Part shown: positions 11,585-23,931 of the stretch, piece by piece
Numbering within the stretch: position 1 is the first letter of the stretch
How the letters are laid out: the number at the start of each line of letters is the position of its first letter
NCBI GenBank assembly: GCA_035235625.1
Contig: CP141141.1
Span: 14,691,968-14,755,967, forward strand
Direction: 5' to 3'
Length of the DNA stretch: 64,000 nt
From: Saururus chinensis
Taxonomy: Eukaryota; Streptophyta; Magnoliopsida; Piperales; Saururaceae
Made by a program: the position numbers and the translations under genes
The notes under the pieces: generated by a model
What the model saw: only the letters and a program-made list of their open reading frames with translations
Databases searched by the model: none
Told to the model about the DNA's origin: nothing

Positions 11585-11755
11585 AAGAGATACAAAGAAG
11601 GAGATAAACCTCAACTATAGCTTATCTTCAGCAAGGTGAGAGAAAGGGAAAAGAGAAAAGGGATGACAAAGGAGGAGAGGTGTTGAGGCTAAGTTTATGT
11701 TTAATCCAAAGAGAGGGCAATAATCCTTTACATAGTTTTGGCCATTTGCATAATA
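11585..11755 (-). repeat. LTR-like direct repeat, right copy
   Basis: Partner of 8367-8575. It is followed by two near-identical gcataataagagcatct words at about 11750-11785. Confidence 0.55.
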
Positions 11756-12016
11756 AGAGCATCTTTGCATAATAAGAGCATCTCCACTGGCATACACTAA
11801 AATCCATTTTTGCGTATGCCGTGGACAAAATTAAAGTCCCTGGAGACTCCGACATGGGTATCATTTCCTATGTAGAAATGCCTCTCTCTTGGGACTTCAA
11901 ATGTTTTGCTTTTTTATACTTTAGTTATCATGTCTCAAGGTTTTAGACTCCTTTACTTGTATTTGACATTCATGGTTAGAGTCAACTTATTGTGGGCAAT
12001 TTGAGATGTCAATCTG

Positions 12017-13650
12017 TGTCACAACTCAAATTTTTAAAACCCTTTTTAAATAAAGGACACATAATAAATCACGATAAATTTTTTTCTTAAATACAAAACA
12101 AATTATTCGATTAATTATCTAGGTCATAATAACTAAGGTTCACAAATACGAATATCAAAACATATGTTATTATTACACGAGTCAAATTTTGATAAATAGC
12201 AGGTTAACCATCTAAGTACAAGCCTATTATTTGTCTAAAAATAAATAACCAAGTAAAGTTGGCTCTCACGCTATTAATTACAAGATTACGGAAGTAAGAA
12301 ACTAGATCCCACTAGTGCAATATCATCCTCAAACGCTCACCAACGTCCTAATCTCGCTATGTCCTCATCTAAAGAACCTGCAACCAAACAAGACTAAACA
12401 ACAACAAAACACCTCATCCCCTTGGAGGAGCGGTTCAAATGAATAGAAGTATTATTTAATATTTTTCGGATCGGGCTAACATCACCCGATGTTAGTTGCC
12501 TACATACTCATCATACAACATCTCCAATGTTTCCAACAAGATCGGACTCAAACGTAGTTATGCCTAAAAACTACACTATCCTAAGAAGCTATCATCACAT
12601 GTGTAATGTTTAAGTATTTTCAACCAACCTACATTTTATGCAAGTCCTTTAATCGTTCCACTTGTTATAATTAAACAAGTAATATCAAACAATATTATTA
12701 ATTATCTCTCGAACCATTGTTTGATAATTAATATCCCCGTCTAATCCCAAAGACAGATAGATACATCAGATGTCAACCTAAGTGACAAATGATACACTCA
12801 CCATATATAGACCACACTCAAAGGTAAATCTATGATGAAACCATGAAATCCACTAGGACCTTGGAATCTACCAGGAAGTATCATCATCCTAGTCCATAAA
12901 GGACCTGACCAGAGTCGAAGGGCATGGACCACAACTACACTTGAACAGAAGTGGCAGGCGAAGTCAACCAAACAAGATGTCAGCTAATCCAAATGCATGT
13001 ACACTAAATGATCTTCAATAGATCAGTGGTGAGCCTAGCTCAAGCAAAGCTCCCTCCAACAGGGAGGTGCAACTACAGGGTCAAATCAATAGCTCCTCAA
13101 TAGAGCGAAGACTCAAAAAAATCATTATGAACCCCATCTTACTCATCAACAAGCAAGGATTCCGAATGCCGAATGATTATCCTAAACTCAATTAGTCCCT
13201 TCTAGACTAGGGTTAAAACTCGAAACTACCATTGGTTCATCAACCAAGGCAAATTGTCAGGTCAAAGGTTTTGTTCACTCTATGAACTAGTCCCTAACCC
13301 ATTTGAGGTATTTTAGTCTTTATCTTAATTAGGTGCCTTACCCAATCCAAAGCTATCTACCCCATTGATTAAACTTTCATTAATCCTAAGCTAATGATAA
13401 ATTACTATCATAATGTAAATAACAAACATTAAAACAATGAACAACATAAACAATACATACCAACACATGTCCAAGCAAATCATAATATCAAGAATCAAAC
13501 TAGATAATGATATTAGAAATGTTTGAACTCTCATGCCCTAACCCTCCTTTAGTTAACTGATTAAGTCTTTATGAAAACTGGTCATAACGCACTTAAGGGC
13601 ATTAAGGTAATTATCTCACCTTGGACATGGTCCTCTCTATCCTCAGGTAT
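12017..13650 (+). repeat. LTR family A, copy 1, 5' part
   Basis: Begins TGTCACAACTCAAATTTTTAAAA and is collinear with the first 1.9 kb of the LTR at 13651-17305 (shared blocks: TTCTTAAATACAAAACAAA, GATCGG...AACATCACCC, ACATCTCCAATGTTTCCAACAAG). It breaks off at 13650, where copy 2 is inserted, and resumes at 17306. No coding sequence. Confidence 0.75.
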
Positions 13651-16600
13651 TGTCATGACCCGAATTTTTTAAAAGCATTTTTAAATAGCACGAATGGTAA
13701 GTCACGAGAAATTTTTTTTTCTTAAATACAAAACAAACTATTCGATTAAATATCCCGGTCATGATAACTGGGGTTCACAAATATAGATATCAAATCATAT
13801 AATATTTACACGTCTCAAAATTCAACAAGAACAACTTATCCATCTAAGTACAAGTCTGTCATCCATTTGAAAATAAATAACTAAGTTGACTCTCATGCTA
13901 ACGAAACACTTACATACCAGAGTTACAGAAATGCAAAAACTTCATCTTGTGCTTTCTTGCTGGTCTCACTTGTCATCGCATGAAAAATCTGAAACCAGCC
14001 AAACCAAACAACCACAACAACAATAATAGAATATTTCCGCCTTCAGAAGAAGAGCTTCCAAAGGACAAAAGGTTTTATTAATATTTTTTGGATCGGGCCA
14101 ACATCACCCAATGTTAGTTTCCTACGTACTCATTAGACAACATCTCCAATGTTTCCAACAAGATCGGATCCAGACGTAGTTCTGCCTAGAAACTACACTA
14201 TCATAAGAAGCATAACATCACATATACAATGCTTAGGTATTTTCAATCAACCTACATTTTAGTAAGTTCTTTAATCGTTCTACTTGTCTAATTAACAAGC
14301 AATATCAAATAATATTATTAATTATTTCACAACCCTTATTCAATAAATAATGCTATCAATATGTATTTACTCAGAGATAACTCGCCCCTTGAGAAATCTC
14401 CAAACAAAAGACTCCAACCTTGGAGTAGGCTGCTTAGCAGCAGTTTAACCCAAATCCCCAGGGATTTCAATAGCCTGCCACAAATCTGGAGAAGAGGATC
14501 TCAACTGTACTCAAGGACACAGATTGGCAAGAAACACAAGTCTTCCATGATGATCATGTAACTTCGCTTTTCGTACGCACTATATGGTCCTGGGAAGACC
14601 TGCGAGAGACCCGTGGTAAAGACCCTCTAGTCAATACCCAAACCATTGTGGCAATGAAGAAGCATATCGCAATCTCTACCATTCCCCAACTTTGAGAAAA
14701 ATGTCTTCTAAGACATTACTAATGTATCCATAGAAGCCTCAGGTCTTTATGACCATTTACTCCCCCAAACATCTGAAACTTAGACTAGATTATTTTTATC
14801 CAGTCACGTATTCGTCCAAACATTTGAGTCCTCTTCACCTTGTGAATCGGCCCAACAAATAGCTCATCCACTAAGCTATGACTCAGAAAACATCCCATAA
14901 CCACCCTTGGTTCATTAACCAGGTAAAATTATATGTCATGGCCCTGTTCACTCCATGAACTGGTCCCAACCCTAAAGAGGGTATTTTAGTCATTATCTTG
15001 ATTAGGTGTTCTCCCCCTAATCCAACGACAACCAAAATCTCTTGATTAGTCTTTATTAACCTTAAGTTACTAAAATAACTTAACACAACAACAATAAATG
15101 CAAGCTTCAGAATAATCAACATATATAATATGCAGTCACACAAGTGCATAAATAATAAACGAAGATCCGTTCTACTCATTTGGGGCTAGGGCTTAGAAAA
15201 TTCAAGCCCGAGAGTGTAATTAACTCTAACATCTCACACGAGTTACTTATTTAATACTCTAGTTGATTGATGTACTCAGTTGCAAATACATGTAATCCGC
15301 TACCCTAAACCGTGAGAATTAGGGTCATTCCCCTTGTTTCCCGTGACACTATGACCTGACTAGGTCTTCATGTCACTTACTAGTCACATCCCTTCCTTTT
15401 GAAGCCATTTAACATCACTATAGCATACCCTAATGCTTGGTAGTCAGGTTATTAGTTTCAGCAAACATAGTACATTGACCTTAAGGGCATTAGGGTAATT
15501 TTAGCACCTAGGGTATGTTACCCTCCCTTGGGTCATTTGGTCATCTCACTACCCTTCTGTTTATTTTAAGTCATTAACCTTTCAGAAGGCTTCACTTTCA
15601 AATTGACCCACGCTTCCATTCATACGAATGTGGGTAGGTCCACTCAAAGGGGTATTTTTGTCATTTGGTTTAAGACCTTATTAACATTCAATGGGTCCTA
15701 AATTGAACTCAAGGGTACTACTGGACTTCATGGACTTTATGTAATTTTCCCGGTGTGTGACGTGGTCGTGAACCCCTTTAACCGACCCAGGTTTGCCTAA
15801 TGGTTTACTCTAAACCCTAAGGACAAAATAGTCAATTATCCACTTATTGGGATTTTTTCTCACTATTTAATTTAATATATACTTAGAGCACACACTAAGC
15901 TCTTACTAAAAATTTCTTCAATTTTTAAATCCACGCATAGGCCCTTGAACCAGAGCCTTGAACTCGGGTAAGTTAATATTATATGATAATTTAACTATCA
16001 GGGGTAAAAGGGTCATTTAACCATCTTTGGGATGTTTCCCATATCTAAATCTTGGTCATGATACTCCCACACCTCTCATGGTTCATGTGTAATTTTCCTG
16101 AATTTGTTTGACTCTTTTAACCCCCTGAACCAGACCCGGTTCACTGTCCTTTCTTTTTTTCTTCTCTCTCTCTTTTAATGACCCAAACCAGTCCAGGCCA
16201 GACCCAGGCCAGTCAGGTACAGGCCAAACGAACCCGTCTTCCTCAGTTCCAGCCAGCAGGTGTCCCTGCTGGCGTCCGACTGCCACCGTTGGCCGACAGG
16301 CTAGGCCAGTGGGATCGCCTCTGGGAGGCAATTTCGTTAGGCCTAACCCCGTTGGCACATAGTGCCTACCGGCCATTCTGTAAAGCGGCCAGATCTTTCC
16401 GCCGGCGTTTTGCACCCACGCCATCGCCTCATCCAGCCACAGGGCCGAGGTTGTTCGATCTGCCATCCAATGGCGATTCCGAACCTCCTGGTCCAGATGC
16501 CAGCCCATCGCCGGTGATACGGCCTACAACGCCTCCTCTCCTCTATGATTTCACAGAGAACTCGAGGTGAGCAAGGGCGAGGCGCAACGGCGGTCCAACC

Positions 16601-17305
16601 TTCCAGCGAGGCTCCACCTCCTGTTGGCCGATCAATAGAGAAGACAAAGACTCAAGCTTTGCCCCTCCGCTGACCGGGATAATTGATTTGGCCAGCTCTT
16701 GCTAATTTAATTAGTTCATACGTGACTATAAATTAAATTAAAAGGATGTTTGAACGATTCCACCGCCTCAGGAGATTCAAGCTCCCTCTTCTTCGACTCC
16801 GCCACCGGCCATGATCTTGCTCCGGTGGCCAAAAAAACTCCGATGGCTCTGTCTCTTTCATCTTTGGCAACCTCCCCCAAAAAGCTTCTAAAAAGCCTTA
16901 ATTATATTTTTTATAGGCACGAAGATTAGGGCTCCTAATCCCAGGAAAAATTATGTCAAAACCTCATCATTTCATAACATAATTGGGCCCCAAAAATTAA
17001 TTTTTGCCACCTTAATTAATCGGGCCCGTATAGAGACTTAAACAGATTATTCATGCGTCTAATTCGGGTAAACTGACCCTACGCGCTATATTCAACTTCA
17101 AACAGTCGTATCTCCCTCGTCCGAACTCCCATTCACATGTTCTTAGTGGCGTTTCAAAGCTTTTTTCATCTACTTTCCATCCACATAAGTCTCAGCCACT
17201 AATTCCAAGAATTGAATAAGTTATTCCAATTAAAAGATCAAGGGTTCCAACATCCTAATTTCCCGTGGTCAACTTCGGGAATTTAGAAAATTCTCTGATG
17301 TTATA
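13651..17305 (+). mobile_element. Solo LTR of family A, 3.65 kb, inserted in another family-A LTR
   Basis: Starts TGTCATGACCCGAATTTT and ends GATGTTATA, probably a mutated TTACA. It is flanked by ggtat (13646-13650) and ggtaa (17306-17310), a 5-bp duplication with one change. Flanking sequence on both sides matches internal sequence of this same LTR family (13560-13650 with about 15450-15560; 17306-17770 with about 15550-16020), proving a nested insertion of the family into itself. The interior has no credible gene; the GC-rich frames at 16083-16570 show no domain. Confidence 0.75.
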
Positions 17306-17770
17306 GGTAAGTCTTAGACCTCACAAGAGGTTTCAGTATCACATTGGCCTGTCAATTTCATTCATGCGAACGCGGGCTAGTCCACTCATAGGAGGTATTT
17401 TTGTCATTTCATTCAGAGTTTCCCAAAACCCTAATGGGTTCAAAACTAATCTTAGGGGTACTCCTTAACATTATGGAACCATGGTAATTTTCTTGCTGTT
17501 TAACGGGGTCGTAAACCATTTGAACCGACCCTAGTTCAATTAACAATTTTACCTTAACCCTAGGGGTAAAATAGTAAATTATCTATTTACTGGGATTTCT
17601 TCCAAGCTTGTGCATTGGTCTATAATTAGGATACACATACACCTATCACTATTTTTTTTTTAATTTTTAAACCCACTCACAAGCCCTTGAACTGGAGCCC
17701 CTAAATTGGGTCATTAAAAAAATTGTTCTACGATTCAACTCATAAGGGTAAATTGGTCTATTGAAGCACA
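17306..17770 (+). repeat. LTR family A, copy 1, continuation after the nested insertion
   Basis: Collinear with 15550-16020 of copy 2: CATTCATGCGAACGCGGGC / CATTCATACGAATGTGGGT, GGTATTTTTGTCATTT, GGGATTT, and CAAGCCCTTGAACTGGAGCC / TAGGCCCTTGAACCAGAGCC. Similarity fades after about 17770, so the true 3' end of copy 1 was not located. Confidence 0.65.
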
Positions 17771-19198
17771 TTTTAGAGTTTGGAGAAGAAGGAGAACCCC
17801 CACCCAAAGCTAGGCAAAGAAGCTTGAAGTAGGAGCTTGGAGAAGAGCTTTTGTGGAAGAAGTATTGTATGCATTCTCTTGGGTGAATCATGTTATGTGG
17901 TGAATGCTTCCATGACTATGCTATGAATTTTGATGCTTTAGCTTGTAATTATGTTTTTAAGCATGTGGTAGAAGCCTAGTATGTTGTGATATATGCTGTT
18001 TTGGGGTGTTTCTTAAGTCTGTGATTAGAATTTTCAAGAAGCTCTTAATGGAGTTAATTATTAGAGTTAGGTTTTATTGATTTATAAAAGGATTTTCAAC
18101 CTTGGATACCTCTATGCATGCAGAAAGACCAAATTGTTTTGGAACCTTCTAGTGCTCAGACCCAAACAAATTTATGGGAGTTCAGGGTCGTCTTAAATTC
18201 TCTCTGGTAAAAATTTGAAGAGATTTTGAGGCATTTTCATCTATGAACCAACTACTTAATTCCAAAATCATTTTTCTGCTAGATTTCAATGAAGGAGTTC
18301 CAATTTAAGTTTTAGGATCAAAACCCATAATTAGCCCTAGGAAAATTATTACTCTTGAAAGAGTATATTTTCATCTATAAATTTTTAGGATTTTTATTGT
18401 AACTTATATATTTATTATATTTTTTGAATAAAAAAAGGTTCAAAATTCTAGATTCTAGATTTTCTATTTTTTTTTTTTTTGCAATTCCCTTTGATTCTTG
18501 GTTCTAGTGAGAAAAATTGTAAGTTTGTTTGGATTCGAATTGACCCAGATATAATCTTAGGAATCATAACTGTTCTAAAAACTCTACACTTTGCAGCAAT
18601 TTCCATAAATCTGAGAAAAAAAATTTAATAATCAAACCTAACCCTAGATTTAATTCTAGTCTATAGACCCGTGGAACTTACTCTGGTCAAATGTTCAATT
18701 CAATCGGATATGGTTTGGTATTTTCCCCTGAAATTAGAATTTAGAACAATAAGGAATTATGGGTTTACCTTGTACAAGATGACGGGTAATTGTTTATGCC
18801 AATTAGCTAGTTCAACCAAAGCTTGAAAATTTTTGTTTTCAAATGTTTTGAGTGTTCATAATTACTAACTGAGACTACTCAATAACATGTTGGAGTTACA
18901 TGTGTGGAATGTTACTTGGTTAACTCATGTGATGTACACAGGGTAAGGGTAAAATGATCATTTTCATGATATTATGAATTGCTATGTTTGAAGGTATATA
19001 GTTGTCAAGCCTCCTTTCTCCTCGGTCCACAGAGACAAAATGCAGGACTGGTGCCAAAATCTTATCAATAATATTAGCATGGTTTGATAGGAAATAGCAG
19101 CATAAAGAAACAAAATAATTTGATTAGAAATTTCAAATATCAAGTATAAGAAAATAGCAATTAGAGACTAGATAAAAACTAATGTGTACTAGGGACTC
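17771..19198. other. Gene-free AT-rich DNA
   Basis: No coding frame of note and no clear repeat edge. It is probably retrotransposon-derived, because it lies between family-A LTR sequence and the hAT-like insertion. Confidence 0.4.
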
Positions 19199-19540
19199 AT
19201 TTTATGTAGGGCTGCACCAAAAAACCGAAACCAAATCAAATCGGGTAAAATCGAACCGAAATTTGGTGGTTTGGTTTGGTTTGGTTCTTTATTCGGTTTT
19301 GGTTCAGTTCTTAAAAAAACCGACTGAATTTCGGTCCAATTCAAAAAAAACTGATTGAATTTCGGTTCCGTTCGGTTTTAAGAAAAAAAATCAGAACCGA
19401 AACCGAACCGAACCGATATATCTAAACATATAAAAATACTCATTTCTACCCCTCCCCAGTTCCAAGCCCTAATTTTACATCCGCCCAAACATTTTCCCTG
19501 TTTCTCCCCAGCGGACTGCGGCGACGCAATGGCTCCCTCC

Positions 19541-19826
19541 GACGCGGTGGCTCCTTGTTTCCCTCCGACGCGGTGACTCCCTGCTTCCCTCCGATGCGGT
19601 GGCTCCCTGTTTCCCTCCGACATGGTGGCTCCCTGCTTCCCTCCGATGCGGTGGCTCCCTGCTTCCCTCCGATGCGGTGGCTCCCTGTTTCCCTCCGATG
19701 CGGTGACTCCCTGCTTCCCTCCGATGCGGTGGCTCCCTGTTTCCCTCCGACACGGTGGCTCCCTGCTTCCCTCCGACGCGGTGGCTCACTGATTCCCTCC
19801 GACGTGGTGGTTCCCTTCTCCCTGTG
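19541..19826 (+). repeat. 26-bp minisatellite, 11 units
   Basis: Units beginning gaygcggtggctccctg start at 19541, 19567, 19593, 19619, 19645, 19671, 19697, 19723, 19749, 19775 and 19801, exactly 26 bp apart. Because 26 is not a multiple of 3, three units make a 26-residue peptide period, which explains the long repetitive open frames on both strands (19475-19855 minus, 19555-19827 plus). These are not genes. Confidence 0.95.
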
Positions 19827-20977
19827 AAGAACGCGGGGCTAAAGATTCCGGCCAAGGAGCACCAGAGCAGACCAAAACCACCAACACCCTCCTCGTCTCC
19901 CTCATGAACCAGCTCGAAAAGGTCTTATTTTTTTATTCCTTTGTTCCTTTCCTTTCCTATTCTGGTCTCATTTTTTTTATTCTTTTGATCCTTTCCCTCT
20001 TTTGTCTATCAAATAGATGTGTGCTCTACGACTCATTTTTTTACTCTAAATGAGTTTCGTTTTTTGTTGGAATATTAATTTTTTATCTGATGTGTGCTCT
20101 GCGGCTCTGCCTGATACTATATTTTACTATTTTTATGTTCTTCCTAAACAATGAAAAGGTTTCAGTTATGGTTAAAAAGTCCCTCGACTTTCTCTAGGTA
20201 GTATTATTGTCATTGAAAATTGATCACTATTAGTTATTTCCTGTGGACATCCTAGATGCATCTAGTTTATGACTACCGCTCTGATTTAATGATTTGTTAT
20301 GAACACCAGTTAATTTAATATTTGAATGGGTGAGAAACTGCTATAAATTGGCTAGGTTTTTATTTTCTTTTGAATCATGTTCTTATTCTTTGATTATATT
20401 CTCTACGTTTTTATGTTTTTTCTTTTGCTTGAGGTAGAATGTTGATAGTTATATTTATAGACTTTATATTGTTGATTGTATTATGAATTTATTGAAGTGT
20501 ACATGCATTACTTTTTTTCTGATCCAACTTGATTATTATTTTAGTGATATATTAGAAAGTGGTAATCAATTTGTGAAGAATATGGATGCTCAAGAACATG
20601 GAGATGCTCATGTTGTGGATAGTAATGTAGTATCATTTGAGTATCTGTAAGCAGATTTGTATATGCTAGTTCAATGGTTGGTTGCTTTAGTGTAAAATTT
20701 AAATCCTGAGATGTCATGGGCAATATCACCAAAAGGCTTCTGGATTGCTAGCTAGATGTAGTAGACTCAAAGTGCAGTGACAAAGACTGGACCAACCAAA
20801 CAAGCAGGTTAAGCTTTATTTAGTAGGTAATTTGGATGTAGTTTATATAGATATATAGTTTATTTTTAGCAGGTTAAACAGGTTAATTTTCTTGGAGAGG
20901 TTTGAACTTGGGGATAATTTTCTTCAGTTTTACCTTACATGTTCTCAGCTTTAGTTTTCTAACTATATTTTTGGTTG

Positions 20978-21365
20978 TACTGATTCCAGTTCCAGTGAGG
21001 ATAGTGGACCCTTCAAAAGACATGAACTCATATGGGCTTCAGTACCGTGTAACTCACCTTGTTCCTGATGCATATGCATTATGGCTGGTATATGATATAT
21101 GTGAGATTTGGTTTGCTCTATCTTGGCTTCTCGATTAGTTTCCAAAATGGTATCCCATCAACCGTCAGGCATACCTTGCCTTGACAGAGGTTAATGAACT
21201 GACTTGCATTTCTCTTATATGTACTTTCATTTTTACTTCCCTTAAGAGATACCATCTATGAGCAATTTGAATCAAGCCCGACCTCTTTTTTTCGGGTATG
21301 ACAAAGAAGGGGAGCCTTCACAGTTAGCTCATGTTGATGTGTTTGTTACTACAGTGGAAGACATT
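20978..21365 (+). pseudogene. Cellulose synthase (CesA) fragment captured in the hAT-like element
   Basis: The plus strand reads [18 protein letters not shown], then [25 protein letters not shown], a stop in place of Gln, and FPKWYPINRQAYLALTE. After about 110 bp that look like an unspliced intron comes GYDKEGEPSQLAHVDVFVTT. These match, in order, the region of plant CesA before and across the first transmembrane helices and the start of the catalytic domain (family pattern: [13 protein letters not shown], AYGLWLxSVICEIWFAxSW, DQFPKWxPIxRxTYL, EGEPSxLAxVDVFVSTVDP). The long stretch normally between SYG and the helices is missing. There is a premature stop and the catalytic aspartates are absent, so it is non-functional. 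Decayed sequence may continue to about 21660. Confidence 0.85.
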
Positions 21366-22132
21366 TGAAGAGGGCCAAAAGAAATATCTCTGATAACGTT
21401 GTTGGAATTAATGTGCCTTTCGTAGCTAAATTGTGGTCCCAGGATTGAACACCGAACTTGACCCACATTGAAGTCTGTCAAATGGATTGAATTCTGATGG
21501 CGAAATATCATGTCTCATCCTGGTTTCATTTTCAAGTATTAGATATCATGCATGTTTCCCGGAAATTACAATGAGTAGAAGATCGTTGTCACAATGAAGG
21601 ACTCGGAAATATTTGGAAAGACTGCAAACCAATTCCTGATTTTTGCAAACGGGAAGCAGAAACCACAATGGTTTACGATACATCTGGCCTTCAATTCTGT
21701 ATGCTTTCTTTTTCAAGTTGCAAGTAATATTGTGTTACTCGGTACATCACTGATATCCATGTACCACGTGGCTATTTAATTAATTAGGCAATGCACATAC
21801 TACTTTTTTGGTTATAATATGATGTCCACCTTAGTTGTGGTTACACATTCTCCTAAAAGTACCTTAGTAGATCATTAACCGTGTATTATAAATGACTTAG
21901 GTTATAACCTTGGTAATTTTGTATTATGTCTATTTGATTTTGATTAATTAAAGTACTTTAATTAAAATATTCGGTTTCGGTTCTTAAGTCGGTTCGGTTT
22001 GGTTTTTATTTTTCGGTTTGTAAAGTCGGTTTGGTTCGGTTTCTGTATTTCGGTTCTTAAAGTCGGTTTGGTTCGGTTTGGTTCCTACTGGAATCACTTG
22101 GAACCGAACCGAGATGCAGCCCTAATTTTATG

Positions 22133-23530
22133 ATTGTGTCACATGTATGTTGGGTGTGTAACACATTGATACTATTATACGTCTTGTTTTATTGTGGCAT
22201 GTGATGAAGACATCAAATGTGAGCCACTTGAATGTAGGTGTTACTCGCGTGTACATGGTAACATGTATACAAAAAAGCTTTTATAAAGAACTATTAGGGC
22301 CTATGATATGAGATGTATGTAGTGGTAGGGATTGCATGGTTGATGTGTTCCCTATGTGATAGTTAGGTTCATTATTTGGCGAGATCAGTCTAGTCAAGTT
22401 AGTGAGGTTGTGATGCTAGCTTTGTTGTTTCTATACAAGTAAATTTAGTTAATAAGCTTGTTATATAACAGATGTGTTGAGTATGTGAAGTATCCTAATA
22501 AGTAAAGAAGATGTAGTGACATTTCATGAATAATTAATTTTGTGCCGAGTGCACACACCTAAAAAATTACTCAAATAGTCCAAGTGGGCCCTTGAGGACT
22601 TTATGGTAGTGCGATATGTAATGTTATCAGGACTAGTGTTAGCTGTAGATGAACATTTCATTACAGGCCCTTTGGTGAAGGGTGATGAGAAAAGTGGAAG
22701 ATAATTTGATTTGATTTTTGTAAAGTATGGTATGTGATTTACTTAAATATATTTTAGGTAAAATACCTCTGGTTTGTTTTGAATATGCTCTCGCTCTGAC
22801 ATAGAGGTAGTCATGATTGATTTCAGTTAATAACTTATGGTTACATATTCTTGTTATAGCAAGAATTTATTAGTTAAAGTAAGATGTTTTTGAACCGGAT
22901 ATAAATGATGTGTTGTGCTTATGGTTTTGGTTGAAAATTATGTAGTTTAGGGAGTTCATAATATTTCATTTCATGGCATCTAGGATATTCACTTAACTCA
23001 AGAACTTGTAATTTATTATATTCTAACATAGTAGTAGGCAAAACCACTAAGCTTTGGATCATGGGTAGTTCACCACTGTGTATAATTTGTACGCACAAGT
23101 TTTCACAAAGATGGTCAAAGATAGATGTAAATGGTTCTTTGTTGTTTAATGATCATGTGCCTTAAACTCACAACCGTAATATCTCATGATTTTGAGTTAT
23201 TTGTATTTATTTCGAGAAAACAATTTCTTATATTATAATTTTAGAAAAACATCCAAGGGAGCTGGGTCGTAACACATAGTGAGTCCCTTGATAGTCAAAC
23301 TTTTCATCCTCGCAAATTTATTCAATGACATCCTCATTTTTGCATAGAATGGGAGCTGAAGTTGGGTGAGGCAAGACTCTGCTCCCGCATACCGTGTGGC
23401 TTGTCCTTCATCATGTAAGGTTGTTGGCTAGTGGGTGAAGGCCTCATACTCTTGTTAGAAGCCTTTGGGGACTGAAACAACGTGTCTAGTGGGTGAAGCA
23501 TTTCCTTGAACACCCAACAGGGTATGGGTA
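22133..23530. other. Gene-free DNA
   Basis: AT-rich sequence without recognisable coding potential. Before the hAT-like insertion it was contiguous with sequence ending at 19206. Confidence 0.4.
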
Positions 23531-23785
23531 CATCTAACATCCGAGATTTTTTTAAATTCCTGAAGTCAACCACATAGAAATTAGGGTATTAGACACCTTG
23601 AACTTCTTGTGAGAATAACTTGATCATCAGTTAGGATTAATGGCTAAAACTTTTATGATGGAAAGTAGACAGAAAGATATTTGAAATGCCACCAAGAATG
23701 CGTGAATCGGAGTTTGGATGAGGGAGATACGACCATTCGAAGTTAATCATATTACATAGGGCCTGTTTACCCGAATCGGGAGTCC
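23531..23785 (-). repeat. LTR family A fragment, 3' end, minus orientation
   Basis: Reverse complement of the last 250 bp of the LTR at 13651-17305. Shared blocks include ttcctgaagtcaaccac / ttcccgaagttgaccac, gatggaaagtaga and gagggagatacgac. Together with 31080-31830 it may be one minus-strand LTR broken by later insertions. Confidence 0.7.
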
Positions 23786-23931
23786 TAAATGTAGTAGGAG
23801 TTAGGAGTCCTAAACATACTAGGAGTTGGGAGTCTTATACATACTAGGACTTGGGAATCCTAAACATACTAGGAGTTGGGAGTCCTAAATGAACTAATAA
23901 TTGAAAGTCCTAAATGAACTAGGAATTAGAA
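23781..23931 (+). repeat. 25-bp tandem array, interrupted by the solo LTR
   Basis: Units agtcctaaacatactaggag are spaced exactly 25 bp apart (23781, 23806, 23831, 23856, 23881, 23906). The next unit is found at 28735-28765, on the far side of the 4.8-kb insertion. Confidence 0.85.

Larger units (their letters stand above)
8290..11780 (-). mobile_element. Decayed Ty3/gypsy retrotransposon
   Basis: Reading on the minus strand, a gag relic (10229-9680) is followed directly by an integrase relic (9608-8750), so protease, reverse transcriptase and RNase H have been lost. Similar sequences flank them in the same orientation: 8367-8575 and 11585-11755 share the blocks tttatcttcagca/cttatcttcagca, gagaaagggaaaag, taatccaaagaga and ctttacatagtt, as expected for remnants of the two LTRs. 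The order LTR-gag-integrase-LTR fits one minus-strand element. About 1.3 kb between the gag and the right LTR-like block is unrelated. Confidence 0.65.
19207..22124. mobile_element. hAT-like element carrying a cellulose synthase fragment, 2.9 kb
   Basis: Ends are inverted: TAGGGCTGCACC on the left and TAGGGCTGCATC on the right (minus strand). They are flanked by a perfect 8-bp duplication attttatg at 19199-19206 and 22125-22132. Subterminal zones are packed with CGGTTCGGTTTGGTTC and its complement (19218-19420 and 21970-22115). TIR sequence and 8-bp duplication indicate the hAT superfamily. It has no transposase, so it is non-autonomous. It contains a 26-bp minisatellite and a CesA-derived segment. 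Confidence 0.88.

Noticed and set aside
19475..19855. Repetitive 126-residue protein on the minus strand
   Set aside because: Direct translation of the 26-bp minisatellite.
23763..23775. GGGCCTGTTTAC, resembling a PIF/Harbinger terminus
   Set aside because: No inverted partner or TWA target pair was found, and the surrounding sequence is explained as LTR family A.
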